From assembly GCF_014905175.1 (NCBI RefSeq), contig NC_057788.1, positions 19,748,154 to 19,812,153 of the forward strand: DNA of 64,000 nt. Reading direction: 5' to 3'. The notes beneath the pieces are model-generated. The model made no database searches. It was not told the origin of the DNA and saw nothing but the letters and a program-made list of their open reading frames with translations. Numbering within the stretch: the first letter of the stretch is position 1; each line of letters starts with the position of its first letter. The stretch comes from Aphidius gifuensis (taxonomy: Eukaryota; Arthropoda; Insecta; Hymenoptera; Braconidae). Made by a program: the position numbers and the translations under genes. This document shows, piece by piece, positions 45,283-57,094 of this stretch.

Positions 45283-45590
45283 CCACTTGAGAATGTGAAA
45301 AATGAAAAGGAAGAATGGAACTGTAGGATGTGTGGCAATTACAGGGAAACGTTGGAGCATATATTAGTATGCCCAATGTTGAGAGATAAATGTGACAAAA
45401 GAGTAAACAAGGAAATGGATAGTATGTTTAAAGGGGCAAGAGAGGAAGAGATGATAGGGGTAGTAGTAAAAATGCTGAGAGGAAATGTAGTAAAAGACAT
45501 GTGTGAATGGGCAAGAACATTTGAAATAGAGAGTATGAAATTAAACAAAAAAATAAATAAATAAAGATTAATAATAATAAAAAGAAGATT
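45283..45590 (+). pseudogene. 3' tail of a non-LTR retrotransposon
   Basis: Encodes C-R-M-C-G-N-Y-R-E-T-L-E-H-I-L-V-C, the C-x2-C-x7-H-x4-C knuckle that ends many LINE reverse-transcriptase proteins, followed by ~60 residues, a stop and TAATAATAATAA-type tail. The 5' remainder is absent, as usual for a truncated LINE insertion. Confidence 0.65.
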
Positions 45591-45904
45591 AAATCAAAAA
45601 TGGAAAGCTATCAATGGTGTTATCACTGCCTTCGTTCAGAAATACACGAGGGAGAAAAGGAGACAAGATATAGAATTAAGAGATAAAAAAATGGATGAAA
45701 AATGAAAATATAAAAATTAAAAATATCAAAATATTAGTATTTATATAACAGTAACAGCTGTTCAAAAAAAAAAAAGACAAAAAAACCTAAACATTGTTAT
45801 TATTCCATCAATTAGCATGGAGAGATGAATGGCGAAATGTTTCAACGATGGTTCGACGAACGGTTATTGCCCAATCTTAAAAAACCTTCATTAATTGTAC
45901 TTGA

Positions 45905-46175
45905 TAATATAATATAATATAATATAATATAATATAATATAATATAATATAATATAATATAATATAATATAATATAATATAATATAATATAATATAATAT
46001 AATATAATATAATATAATATAATATAATATAATATAATATAATATAATATAATATAATATAATATAATATAATATAATATAATATAATATAATATAATAT
46101 AATAAATATATAATATAATATAATATAATATAATATAATATAATATAATATAATATAATATAATATAATAAATAT
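45905..46175. repeat. AATAT pentanucleotide microsatellite
   Basis: More than 50 units of (AATAT)n, interrupted by two AATAAATAT variants. The long minus open frames over it (ILYYIILYY) are an artefact of a 5-bp period. Confidence 0.95.
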
Positions 46176-46194
46176 ATTCATTATTCGGTATTAT

Positions 46195-46455
46195 ATTATT
46201 CTCAATTCGGTGTCGAAACAGAGTCAATGGGTATATAGCGTCAGAAAATTGAAAAAAAGTTATTTTTACGATTGTTTAATCTTTAAATGCTCACATATAC
46301 TGTTTTATTTTGATTTTTACATGCAATTGTTATTAACAATTAAATTAAAAATTATAAACAAAAAAAAAAAATTTTTTTTTTAATTTTTACAAGTTTTTTT
46401 TGTATTTTCTATTAATATTTTAATTATATTCAAATCTATCATTAATAAAGACCGT
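46195..46455. repeat. Third copy of the GGTGTCGAAA repeat
   Basis: Matches 8,730-9,000: CTCAATTCGGTGTCGAAA, CAGAGTCAATGGGTATATAGCG, ATGCAATTGTTATTAACAAT, then the T-rich segment and CATTAATAAAG. Confidence 0.65.
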
Positions 46456-47506
46456 ATGAGTTAACACTTCTAAGCAACGTTCTTTATATACCAGACTTAA
46501 AATATTACTCATTTTCAGTTACGACTGTATTAGAGAAAAATTATACAATGACAACAACTAGTGAGAAATGTTTACTAAAGAAAAATAACAATAATAATAA
46601 CATAATAATTATAATTTCAAGCAGTTGGTGAAAGAGAAGGAGGATTGTTCAAGATGAAAATTAAAGTAATAAAACCTCAAATTGCAAGTGTACTCATTGG
46701 TAAGTCTACTGATGAATGTATTCAAAGTTTGCATGAAAAATTAGGTCACCAAAATCATGCACACATTGAAGATCTTCTACAAACACAAGGACTTCATACA
46801 TCAATGAAACACGATTTATGTAAAGCATGTGTTATTGGAAAAATGAAGAGACGTACATACAAATCAAGTGATTTCAAAAGAACTAGAATAGGAGAAATTA
46901 TCCACACTGATGTATGCGAATATATGAATGAAACATCACTAGGTAACTTCAAATTCTTTGTAATCTTTAAAGATGATTATACACACTATCAACATTAATT
47001 TCTTCAAAAAATATCTACAAAGAATTCAGAAAGAAACAGGAACTAAGATAAACATTTTAAGATCAGATAATGGTCATGAATTTGTTAATGAACAAATGAA
47101 GAATTTATTGTTTGAAAATGGAATTGAACACCAAACAAGTACACCATATACTCCTGAATGAAATGGTAGTGCAGAAAGAGAAAATAACAACTGTTAAATC
47201 AGCAAGAACAATGCTTCATGCAGCAAATTTGCCAGTATATTTATGGGCTGCATTAGCGAACTCAGCAGTATACATTTTAAACAGGACTGGAACCAGTTCA
47301 ATTGAACCAAAAACACCATTTGAATAATAGAATAAAAGAAAAATAAATTTACGTAATTTTAAAACTATCGGTACTGAAGTATTTGTACATGTTCCAAAAG
47401 TAGAAAAACACAAATTTAATGTAAAAGCAAAGAAGGAAATATAGTGAAATGGAAAAACAATATAGAGTTTGGTTTCCAGACACCAACAAGATAGGAGTAT
47501 GCACAC

Positions 47507-49486
47507 TAGACCTATTCAAAAAAAAAAAATATTTTTTTTTTGGCCTCCAGTGCATGAAAATTTTTGTTCTCAATGAAAATGACAAAATAGATTAAAAATT
47601 TTTTTTTTCCGATTTTTATTGAAACGTCACAATGGCATAATTGATTTTTATTGGAATAAATCACGACCAAATCGCGGTGTCAACTGAAAACAGTCATAAC
47701 TTGGCCAAATTTTATAATAAATTTTTTATTATCAATAATTATGCTAGCTTTCAACGAAAGCTAGCTCAGATTTTTCATTTAATATTCGACAGAAATCAAG
47801 GAAGGCCCTAAATTATGAGCTATTTATGAGCTCAGTATGTGTGTAAACAAAAAAATTTATTTATAATTATTTTTTTTTCTTTTAAATTTTAAGCCTTACT
47901 TGATCAGGATTACATGACTAATAAAAAAGTTATGCTAGCTTACGATAAAAGCTAGCATAATTGTTAATAAAAAAAAAAATTATTTTAAATAAATTTTTTT
48001 TTACACCTATAAGTAGCTCGTAAGTAGCTCATAATTAAGGGCCTTACTTGATTTGTGTCGAATAATAAATCAAAAAGTTGTGCGAGCTTTCGTTAAAAGC
48101 TAGCATAATTATTGATAAAAAAAAAATTTATTATAAATAATGGCGCTGAAATTGGCGTCTAAGCTAGCGTCCAGAAATTTGAAGTACAGAGAACACAGGG
48201 GTTTTCTTGGGCCCGGCCCTTATCTTTTATAATTAATTATTATTAAACTAGAGCTATCCTCGTAATTTTTTTTTTATTAAATTGTTTAGGGTGTAAGCTA
48301 GTTTAGGAAAAAAAATGGGAATTTTTGAAATGATCAAAAGAGGGTAGGGGGTGGATTTCAATTGTTTTTTGATTGCGATAATTACAAATTTGAATTTCTT
48401 TTGTCTCTGTCATTTGCCGCAGAGGGCGTTAGCTTCTGATATTAAGAAAAATAAAAACAATTGAAATCTACCCCTCTCCCTTTTGACCATTTCAAAAATT
48501 CCCATTTTTTTCCTAAACTAGCTTTGATCCTAAACAATTTAGTAAAAAAAAAATTACGAGGATGGCTCAACTCCATCATAGACAAAAAAATTATTTAGCC
48601 AACAACCCTTGAATTTGATCTGTTTAAATACGATGTTACTTATTCCAGAAGGATGTTTTTTCATATTTGTGACTTCTTTTGGGTATATTAATACTTAATT
48701 AATAATTTCTAATAAATTATATTAAATTTCATATCATTTTTAATTATTTATCAATGATGGGACCTTGGAACCCGAATCATCCCTGGATCAGGAGATTCGA
48801 GACGCTATCTTAGACGCCAATTTCAGCGCCATTAATGAATAAATTTTTTCTTTACACACATGATTAGTACATAAATAGCTCGTAACTCTAGGCCTCAGTT
48901 AATCAGGATTACATAATAAATGAAAAAAATATGCCAGCTAATCAATTTTTTTTTTTAATTTTCAGTGAGTGAAAAATTTTATATTGATCTACTTACGGTT
49001 TATTTATAATTAAATATTAATCTGACAAAAAAAATAATAGGATGTAATATGTTTCTCCTTTAAAGACCTTGAAAATGCAATTTTTTTTTAAAGATTATCG
49101 TTATAAACAAAATACTTATATGCAATGTAATTACCAATTAATTCAAAAAGTGGCATTTGGTAACGACAATTGTCTGTTTTTCGAATGAAACGGAAATAGT
49201 AGCATGAAAAATCATTAAGAGTTAGTTGTAGAGTTTTTTATAATCTTTAAAACAAGCACAATATGACGTCTATATCTTTAAATTTGGCCAAGTTATGACT
49301 GTTTTCAGTTGACACCGCGCTTTGGTCGTGATTTATTCCAATAAAAATCAATTATGCCGTTGTAACGTTTCAATAAAAATCGGAAAAAAAAAATTTTTAA
49401 TCTATTTTGTCATTTTCATTGAGAACAAAAATTTTCATGCACTGGAGGCCAAAAAAAAAAATATTTTTTTTTTTTGAATAGGTCTA
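47507..49486. mobile_element. Non-autonomous hAT-like element, 8-bp duplication
   Basis: 1,980 bp, ends TAGACCTATTCAAAAAAA / inverse, flanked by the perfect 8-bp duplication ATGCACAC (47499-47506 and 49487-49494), as for hAT. Terminal repeats extend ~200 bp (GGCCTCCAGTGCATGAAAAT, TTTGGTCGTGATTTATTCC). Interior contains GCTAGCTTNCGNNAAAAGCTAGCATAA units and a nested palindrome at about 48,250-48,580. No ORF. Confidence 0.75.
48250..48580. repeat. Foldback inside the hAT-like element
   Basis: Arms beginning ATCCTCGTAATTTTTTTTTT and AGGGGGTGGATTTCAATTGT are repeated in inverse (ACAATTGAAATCTACCCCT ... TTACGAGGAT). A probable MITE inserted in the element; target duplication not fixed. Confidence 0.5.
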
Positions 49487-50289
49487 ATGCACACATGTAG
49501 TCTTAAATGGAGAAAAACCAAAAATCTATCAAGAAGAAAAACAAATAATACATTAAGAACAAGTGGTACATCAAGAAGAACAATAGGTACATCAAGAAGT
49601 GCAAATGATACATCAAGAAAAAGTGGTACATGAAGAAGAACAAGTGATAAACCAAGAAGAACAAATGGTACACCAAAAGAACGATATAGATCAAGTGGTA
49701 TACCAACAAAAAAACCAAGAACCTCAACAAATATATCAAGAACCTTGTGCATCTGATATTGATCCAAAAACAGACAAAATAGATTGGGTACATTGTGCCA
49801 TTTACTCATGCCAAAAATAGTATCATTCAGAATGAATTGGATTAACTATATCAGAATATATTAACAATAATGAGTATATTTGTGAAGAACCACTGGCGTG
49901 AAATGAAGCAAGAAGTAAAAATGATTGGCCAAAGTGGAAAAATGCAATGCAAAAAGAAATGTACAACTCGGCTCCGACAAGTGCTCAATGAGCACCTGCA
50001 ACATTTTATTTAAAAGAATTTATTATTATAGGAGACTGAAGTTTCAATATAATTTACGATAGATGAAATGAAAAAATGTTTTTATTAATAAATTATAAAT
50101 GATTTGACCGGTAATGATTAAAGAAAATTCTATCGCTGTACTCAGAATTAAGGGAGCTAATTATATGTACAATTCGATTGGAAAATGAGTGGCTCTTTAA
50201 TACCACCTTAAGATGAAAATTTTGTTAACACTCACTTTTCAAGAATTTCGATTTCCGGACTATTACCGTGTCCGGGAATACAGATCTTT

Positions 50290-50940
50290 CGGTCCATAAT
50301 AATGATTAAGTGGTAGTTCCGAGAGGTGTGAAAAAAACCCTCCGTCAAATTCTCAATTCGTTTCAGGAAAAATTTGCCTTTGAAAAATTGTATGAATTAT
50401 ACTACAAAGACTTAACTTATCCTCAACAAAAGTGGGTGGATGAAGTTTCGAAAAAGACCAAACATCCTACGGCAACAATGATTATAGAAGATATACATTT
50501 GTTTGGAAAGCCAATTGAAAATAAAATTTCGTGCAACGATGATAATTACTCCTGACCCAGAAAATCTACGTTTTTACAAAAGGATTATGATGAATAACGA
50601 AACTATTACCAGCAAAAGTTATTACAAAAAGGAATAGTCAAACTTTGCTTTCGATTGATAATCAAGTTTTTGGAATGAGAAATTTTATAGTATTTAAAAT
50701 TCGAGGTGAATTAACATGTTACGCGTTTGGTCAATATTATGAAACATCATCGAACACAGCATTTCCTGGAAGGGCATTAAACCATTTAAAGTTCACTAAA
50801 AAACGAGAGTCACTGGCAGTTGTTGAAGTAAAAAAAATTAAGCACAAAGTAATAATAATTCAAATTCCCATCGATAAATCTATGTTCATTGCACACGGAG
50901 AAAAATTTTCAGCAAATTTTGCTATGGCGCCATATCATTG
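50290..50940 (+). pseudogene. Unidentified broken coding sequence
   Basis: Three frames in succession look coding: 50,310-50,555 (FQEKFAFEKLYELYY, DEVSKKTKHPTATMIIEDIH), a short shifted piece to ~50,650, and 50,645-50,941 (GMRNFIVFKIRGELTCYAFG, IPIDKSMFIAHGEKF). They may be one gene with frameshifts. I do not recognise the family; the second piece resembles repeat-associated insect proteins in which a beta-rich domain follows GxRNF. Confidence 0.3.
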
Positions 50941-51900
50941 AGGGTCTATCTTCTGACTATTAAAATATTTACTATCATGTTAACAAAAGAAAACAATTTT
51001 TGCTTTGAAAAATTGAAATGTACCATAGCAATTTATATGTTTTTTTTTTGCTATGTTCAGAAAAAAAATTACAACGCATTAAGAAATTTTTACCGAGGCC
51101 AAATTTATAAGTTAAAATAATCTAGCCTAAAAATTACATTGTACCATAGCAAAATATATTTATTTTTTTTTTTTGCTTTGTTATTCATAAAATTTTACGT
51201 TGTTGCTGTGGACAAAATTAAAATGACCCTCTGAAAATTTACAATGTGCCATAGTAAAAATTTAATTCTCTCAGAAATCCTATAGGTGTCACTGATATAT
51301 GTATACAAAGCAACATGGTTAAAATTACAATGGGCCATGGACGAAATTAAAATGATCCTCTGAAAATTTACAATGTGCCATAGTAAAAATTTAATTCTCT
51401 TAGAAATCCTATAGGTGTCACTGATAAATACAAAGCAACATGGTTAAAATTACAATGGGCCATAGCAAAAGCAATGACAGACTCAGAAATGTCAACCACC
51501 CCCACTTTTTAGCCGACTGCGCAGGCGTGTCTTTGCTAATGTTTAAGTTGTTAATGAAAAACAAACAAATGTTAGCTTTTGTATGTATAATGAATGTTTG
51601 GTTCAAAACCCTGGTTTAGGTTAATAAATTAAAAAAATAAAATAAAATAAAAAGAAATAAAAAAAAAACAAATAAATAAATTATAGATATTGACAATAAA
51701 AAAAAAAATTTTTATAATATTTTCAATAAATAGAATAAATTTTGCGTTTGACCATAACAAAAATTACTATGGTACACAAAAAAAAAAATAGCCACGCCCA
51801 CACGATATTTTGCTATGGCCCATATGAAAATATCATGAAACCGATAGATGGCGCAGCTCAGCTATGGGCCATTGTAAAATTTGCTATGTTTTTTTCGTAA
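50920..51900. repeat. CCATAGCAAA-motif repeat region
   Basis: The motif CCATAGCAAA (or TTTGCTATGG) occurs about ten times in both orientations. A unit containing TTACAATGTGCCATAGTAAA and CCTATAGGTGTCACTGATA is directly duplicated (about 51,235-51,300 and 51,365-51,425). Probably a degraded non-autonomous element with subterminal motifs; ends not fixed. Confidence 0.5.
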
Positions 51901-52029
51901 AAAAAAATAAAAAATTCTCTCCGTGCATGTTCACACCCTAATCCATTTGAATTGCTCAATTGAATTTATAATAATAATTGTCAAAATGGAAATCTCGGAA
52001 TTGAATAACAAAGATGAAATTTTTGAAAT

Positions 52030-52807
52030 CCCTAGCGAAAATGGCGACACCGATCCGACACCAATCCGACAGTCGGTTTGTGCACTGATCTCATACAATA
52101 ATGACACAAAACCGACACACGACTATAAGAATTTCTAAGTCACAAAAATAAATAGTAAAAAGCATTTACAAAATAAAATATTATGTCTAAAAATTTCTAA
52201 ATAATATTCTCACAATTTAAGGCACATTAAAACATTTTTTAAATAATTTTTTTATTGAAAAAACTCAATTCTGTTTATGTATTAAAAGTGAGGTTAGCTG
52301 TCAGAATCATCTGTACACGACTGTGAGATTTTACAATTCTCACACAATTCCAACACACGCCTGTGAGAATTTGCAATTCTCACAGACGATTCCAATTATT
52401 TTTTTTGTCAAAATTTATTCAAAAAAAAAAAACCTAATATGCTTAAAATTATAAAAATTTTATAACTTTAATATTGAACAAAAATTTTTATTAATAAAAT
52501 GCTTTTTTTTATATTAAATACAAAATAAAAATATACTGTGGTACGTCTGTCAGATTTGTGTCGGAATTGTGTGAGAATTGTAAAATCTCACAGTCGTGTA
52601 CAGATGATTCTGACAGCTAACCTCACTTTTAATAAATATACAAAATTGAGTTTTTTCAATTTAAAAATTATTTTAAAATATTTTATTTTTTAAATGCTTT
52701 TTACTATTTATTTTTGTGACTTAGAAATTCTTATAGTCGTGTGTCGGTTTTGTGTCGTTTTTGTATGAGATCAGTGCACAAACCGCCAATCGGCATTTTC
52801 GCTAGGG
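52030..52807. mobile_element. Foldback CACTA-like element, CCCTAGCGAAAATG ends
   Basis: 778 bp, ends CCCTAGCGAAAATG / inverse, duplication AT (52028-52029, 52808-52809). Almost the whole element is an inverted repeat: ~330-bp arms with GTGTGTCGG and CTCACAC units around a short AT-rich loop. It interrupts a short plus frame (starting MEISELNNKDE) that would continue briefly after excision. No ORF of its own. Confidence 0.7.
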
Positions 52808-52809
52808 AT

Positions 52810-53850
52810 ATCGTTAAAATGAAATTCATCAATGAATATTGTTAAAAAGCAAATGGAAAATCTAAATCCAGAAAAACTCCTAAAAATTTTTTATTTTAAT
52901 ATTTAGCGTCACTATAACAAGACTTCACCAAAAACTTTCAAAATTTTATTTTAAATATTATTTGAAAAACAAAGTGGTAAGGTTTAAATCATGCAACAAC
53001 AACAACAATGTTCCAAACGAACGATAATATATTTATATACAATACACACGTATTGTAGTATGTCATGAGACATTTGGGATTGCGCATGAGCAGAACCAAG
53101 CGCGGGAAAGTAACATTAATCTAGACTTTTTTCAAGCATCTTCATTTTAACACTTTTTGTTATTGAATATTGATATTCAACGAAAAATAATATTCAAAAT
53201 TCAAAAAAAAAATTAGCATGAAAGATAGTTTGAGGGTTAGATGTGTATAAGCTCATTGTAAAGGATAAATAAATAATAAAAATAAGAAAACATGGATGCC
53301 AAAATGAAAAATTCTGATTGGAGAAACTAAAGGCGGTAACAGAGTTACAGACGGTAGTTTAGGCGGAACGACTGTATACAAGATATACTATATACACGGA
53401 AAGAAAGAAAGAAAAAAAGACGTTGTGACTATAAAAATCATTTGTGGTTCGATCTTCAGGAAGACGTTGTTAAAAGTGAAATAAAGTGAAATAAAAAAGA
53501 AAGGTAATGAATATTTAGAGTTTTTTTTGTGATAATTTATTTTTCAATTTTTATATATTTATCTTTCAAAATGGTTTAGAAATGTGTTTCATAATAAATT
53601 TTACTTTTTTTTTAATTTTTAATTTAATCAAATTTTTATTAATCAAATAGTAAAATATAAACAAAGCAAAAAAACTAAATATTACACTGATATAGAAAAT
53701 TATTAACTGTCGTAAATTTTATTGTTGTGATGGTAAAACATGTCTCGGCAAGTTTCCTTTGTTTGCATTTTGTCTCTCGTTTATTAATTTTTCTTTCAAT
53801 TGATTAGTCAAATATAACTGATAAAATAAAAAGTTTGAATAATAAAATGA
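52810..53850. other. No gene seen
   Basis: AT-rich non-coding sequence; no recognisable family. Confidence 0.4.
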
Positions 53851-53854
53851 TTTT

Positions 53855-54600
53855 TTTTTTAGGGAATTTTAATTTCCTATTGTTTTCGCTTTCAGCTGGA
53901 CCCCCCTCCGAAAATATTTTAAGTCCCTTAATTAATCTAAATACGATAAACTTGGTAAATATAAAGAAAAATCACTGAATATAAAAGAAAATACCATAAA
54001 AATGGGAAAATATCAGTAAATATAAAGGAAAATACAGAAAAATATATGAAAATATCGAGAAAAACCACCGAATATAAAGAAAAACACGATAAATATGGAA
54101 AAATATCACGTAAATATGAAGGAAAATATACGGAAATTTCATAGGAAGATTACTAAATATAAAGTAAAATACGATATATATGAAAAATTTAAAGGAAAAA
54201 TCACTGAATATAAAGAAAAACACGATAAATATGGGAACATATAAATTATTTATGAGAAATTTTAAAGAAAAAATCATTGAATATAAAGAAAAATACGATA
54301 AAAATGGGAAAATATCTAGTAAATACCAGTAAATATAAAGGAAAATACATAAAAATACGATAAATATTGGAAAATATCACATAAATATCAGTAAATATAA
54401 AAGAAAATATACGAAAATTTCATAGGAAGATCACTAAATATAAAGAAAAATACGATAAATATGAGAAATTTTAAAAGGAAAAATCACTGAACATAAAGAA
54501 AAACACGATAAATATGGAAACATATAAATTATCCCCCCCCCTTTCCCTCCCCACTCTCCTCCTACCCCTTCACCCTCCCTTCCCTGAAAATATTTATTTA
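53855..54600. repeat. ATCACTGAATATAAAG tandem-like repeat
   Basis: Degenerate units of AAAAATCACTGAATATAAAG and AATACGATAAATATGGGAAA, ~10-12 times. Bounded on the left by TTCAGCTGGACCCCCCTCC and on the right by a C-rich run. Inverse relative of the repeat at 830-952/8425-8560. Confidence 0.65.
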
Positions 54601-54843
54601 AAAAAAAAAAAGAATAAAAGATGACCAAAATAAAAAATATATATTTCAGATTGAATTAAATATGTGGAATGAAGAGGCAAAAAGTTCTGAGGGAAAAAAG
54701 GGTGACGTGATACGCTGAAAGAATTGAAAATAAATGAATATAAAAAGATTAAAAACTTAACAACCACTTTGACAACGACAAAAACACTAAATTCTAATTC
54801 AACAGAGGGAAAAAAGTAAAGTGAAAGAAATAAAATATAATAT

Positions 54844-55441
54844 GGAAATTTATAAATATATTCTAAACATTCACAGAGTAAAATCATGGTACAACAAAAT
54901 AAATAAAAACAAAGAATTTAAAAAGGTAGAAAAAAGCGATTCCGGAAATGAAGATGACCCATTAGAAGGAACAAGCAAAATGAACGAAAATTAAATAAAC
55001 TTTACGCATTATAACAATAAAAAATAAATATTTCTATTCACGAATCATTTTTATTCATTACCTCAATTTTCAATAGACTAAAAATTGAAATTAAAATTCC
55101 CCCCGCAGGGAAGGCACAGTTGCTTCAGCAACTGTAATATTGATTTTTTTAAATATTTTTATTTGATATTCGTAAGTAATATATAGCTTATTTATATAAA
55201 TGATTTACAGTTAATTTTGAAGAATGTCAAATTAATTGTAATAATATGCAATTGTTAAATAGACAGTGGGTGCAGATAAAAATGGGATTCCAATGAAACA
55301 CATTAAAAATGTTGATTACAACAAATACGAAAATGATGAATATGATATTGAACAGCCATTTCCCGTGGAATGCCATGAAAATGGCAAAGAACCTGCTGGA
55401 GGATGGGAAATTTTTTGAAGCATTAGTTGTAGAAATATCAG
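54844..55441 (+). pseudogene. Two exon-like segments, second resembling a BEN-gene first exon
   Basis: 54,844-54,995 reads RVKSWYNKINKNKEFKKVE with an acidic end, then a stop. 55,266-55,441 follows an acceptor (AATAGACAG) and reads KNGIPMKHIKNVDYNKYE, a 2-nt loss, then GKFFEALVVEISG with donor G|GTGATA. The ending (…A-x-V-V-E-I-S-G, phase 1) parallels the first exon of the CACTA BEN gene (…GKIIDLSG|GTGAGA). Both are fragments; the relation is inference. Confidence 0.3.
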
Positions 55442-55450
55442 GTGATAAAA

Positions 55451-55483
<33 letters not shown>

Positions 55484-55539
55484 TTTCGTTCTCCTACAAA
55501 ATATCAACCAATCACGACGTTCCTCCACTCCTAAAAAAA

Positions 55540-55847
55540 TTTATGGTAGGGATAAGCAAAACCTGATTCCCCTTCTCCCACAAAATATTAACCAATCACA
55601 ACGTTCCCCCACTCTTAGTGATGGGAGGAAAGGGAACTTTTTCGTTGGTGAGAGATCTGAGATTTAGTGCACAGAGACTAAGCATCACTCTTCGTTCACT
55701 CCATCAACTGTAGTGCGCCCAGTCTCAGAAACCATCAAGTAAGTTTTATCATATATTTATAAATTTTTATTAACTTATTGATATTATCATTTTTTTTCAA
55801 TTATTTTGTTAACTAAAAAATAACTTTTCCATTTACAGCTATTAAAA
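55540..55847 (+). promoter_or_regulatory. Promoter and 5' UTR intron of the small acidic-tailed gene (block B)
   Basis: Initiator-like CCCAGTCTCA, a UTR exon ending ATCAA, intron GTAAGT (55,739) to TTTACAG (55,838), then CTATTAAAAATG. The same arrangement in block A shows it was fixed before the duplication. Confidence 0.5.
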
Positions 55848-56191
55848 ATGGGTTTTGCAACAGCAAAAAAACTTCAAAAAGCTAACCAACGCAAATCATC
55901 GAAGGATTTGAAGAGGAAGGTAGTTTATAAAATTACTAAAGTAGCAAGAATTCCAACATCAAAGTATGGTCCAGCGCTAACAGTCGAAATCGAGAATGAA
56001 AATTATGCATATCTACCAAAAAGATTTGCTACACATTTCAATCAAAATGATGAAGAATTTAAGGAGCTAGAAAATGCTGTCAAGAAAGGAACACTAACTA
56101 TGGTTCTCGATGGTGAAAATAATATGAGATGTAATATTAGATGATAGTACATATAATCTACGTGATTTCAATGATGATGATGAGGAAATGT
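55848..56191 (+). pseudogene. Small acidic-tailed protein of virion module (block B), frameshifted
   Basis: ATG at 55,848; starts MGFATAKKLQ, ~90 residues parallel to block A. A 1-nt insertion near 56,125 sends it to an early stop at 56,144; the original frame would run to 56,191 with an Asp/Glu-rich tail. Basic N-terminus, beta-rich middle (KYGPALTVEIENENYAYLPK), acidic tail: possibly a DNA-binding accessory protein. It lacks the CACTA insertion and so gives the empty target site. Confidence 0.65.
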
Positions 56192-56289
56192 AAATACATA
56201 AATAAATTAATAAAACAAATACACTAAAACCAAATTATTTTCAATTGTTTTTTTTATTTAATTAAAACCATTAGTTACAATTAACTATG

Positions 56290-57090
56290 TAAACTTATGT
56301 ACTATTCCACTTATTGGTCTATATTCAATTATTTTATCATGTCAAATTAAGCAATATGCTGTCGTCCTTGAGGAAAGTTTTTTTTCGATTCAAAACGTAC
56401 ATCTACAGCACCAGTCTTTAAAAACTCATTTTGTTTACTTCAATCAATAACAATTAATGGAGATTTTTTAATAAAATTATCTTTTGTCACTAAATCTATT
56501 TTTGAGCCATAGTAAGACTCTGCAAAATTAGCATACATATCGTATAATAAAGCAAATTGATTTTTTTCAAAATCAAGATTCAAATTCCCATATAGAAAAA
56601 TATGAGAATTAAGATAAAGTTATTTTACAATGATCAAAATGGGTTACATCTTTTTGCCAATCATTTTTTCTATTTGATTGAAAACCAAGAATAACATAAC
56701 GTGGCTTTTCCAGTTGAGTTGCAGTTTTCACTGTCTATATATAATGAGTTGTTTGTGGCAGCAATGGATATTCATATAAATCCCAACTTCTAAATCCAAT
56801 AGAAATGACAGGATCTTTTTGTAGATATTTCATTATATCAATTTTATTTTGTTTGATAACATTAGATATGGTACAAGCCATTCAATTTTTGTAAGTTTTT
56901 AATCAAATTCTGGCGTATCAGGAACTGTCTCATTATCTCGTACGATCGCATTTAAATTTGAATGTGATCGTATCATAATGAGTTCATGTTTCGCATTGAC
57001 AATTTTTTTTTGATAATCTTCAGCAAAGCCAAAAATCATATTTAATGGAACGCATATTTCAAAATATCTATCATCATTTATCAATTTTTT
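56290..57090 (-). pseudogene. Hexon-like major capsid protein (block B), 5' part deleted
   Basis: The C-terminal two thirds is in inverse orientation, with V-P-L-N-M-I-F-G-F and the Q-N-E-F-L-K-T-G-A-V-D-V segment. Several stops. The 5' third and the 3' end of the penton gene are missing: the sequence passes from the penton (57,105) straight into hexon codons, a deletion of roughly 0.7 kb relative to block A. Confidence 0.7.
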
Positions 57091-57094
57091 AGTT

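Larger units (their letters stand above)
46630..49970 (+). pseudogene. pol: Ty1/copia pol fragment, split by an hAT-like element
   Basis: Reads GAG-pre-integrase (LHEKLGHQNHAHIEDLL ... CKAC), integrase core (HTDVCEYM; LRSDNGHEFVNEQM; Glu in S-A-E-R-E-N), then after shifts the integrase C-terminal part to about 47,500. An hAT-like element is inserted there. Beyond it (49,495 on) come an expanded Gln/Glu linker (HQEEQ repeats) and the first residues of reverse transcriptase (EPLA-stop-NEA...WKNAMQKEMYN) to ~49,965, where it ends. Stops and frameshifts are frequent. No LTRs recognised. A dead Ty1/copia relic. Confidence 0.8.

Noticed and set aside
45877..46227. Long minus open frames of Ile/Leu/Tyr repeats
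   Set aside because: Produced by the AATAT microsatellite, whose 5-bp period leaves some frames open; not genes.
49435..49809. Hydrophobic minus frames resembling membrane proteins
   Set aside because: Antisense of the Gln/Glu-rich copia linker repeat; hydrophobicity is the complement of that repeat.
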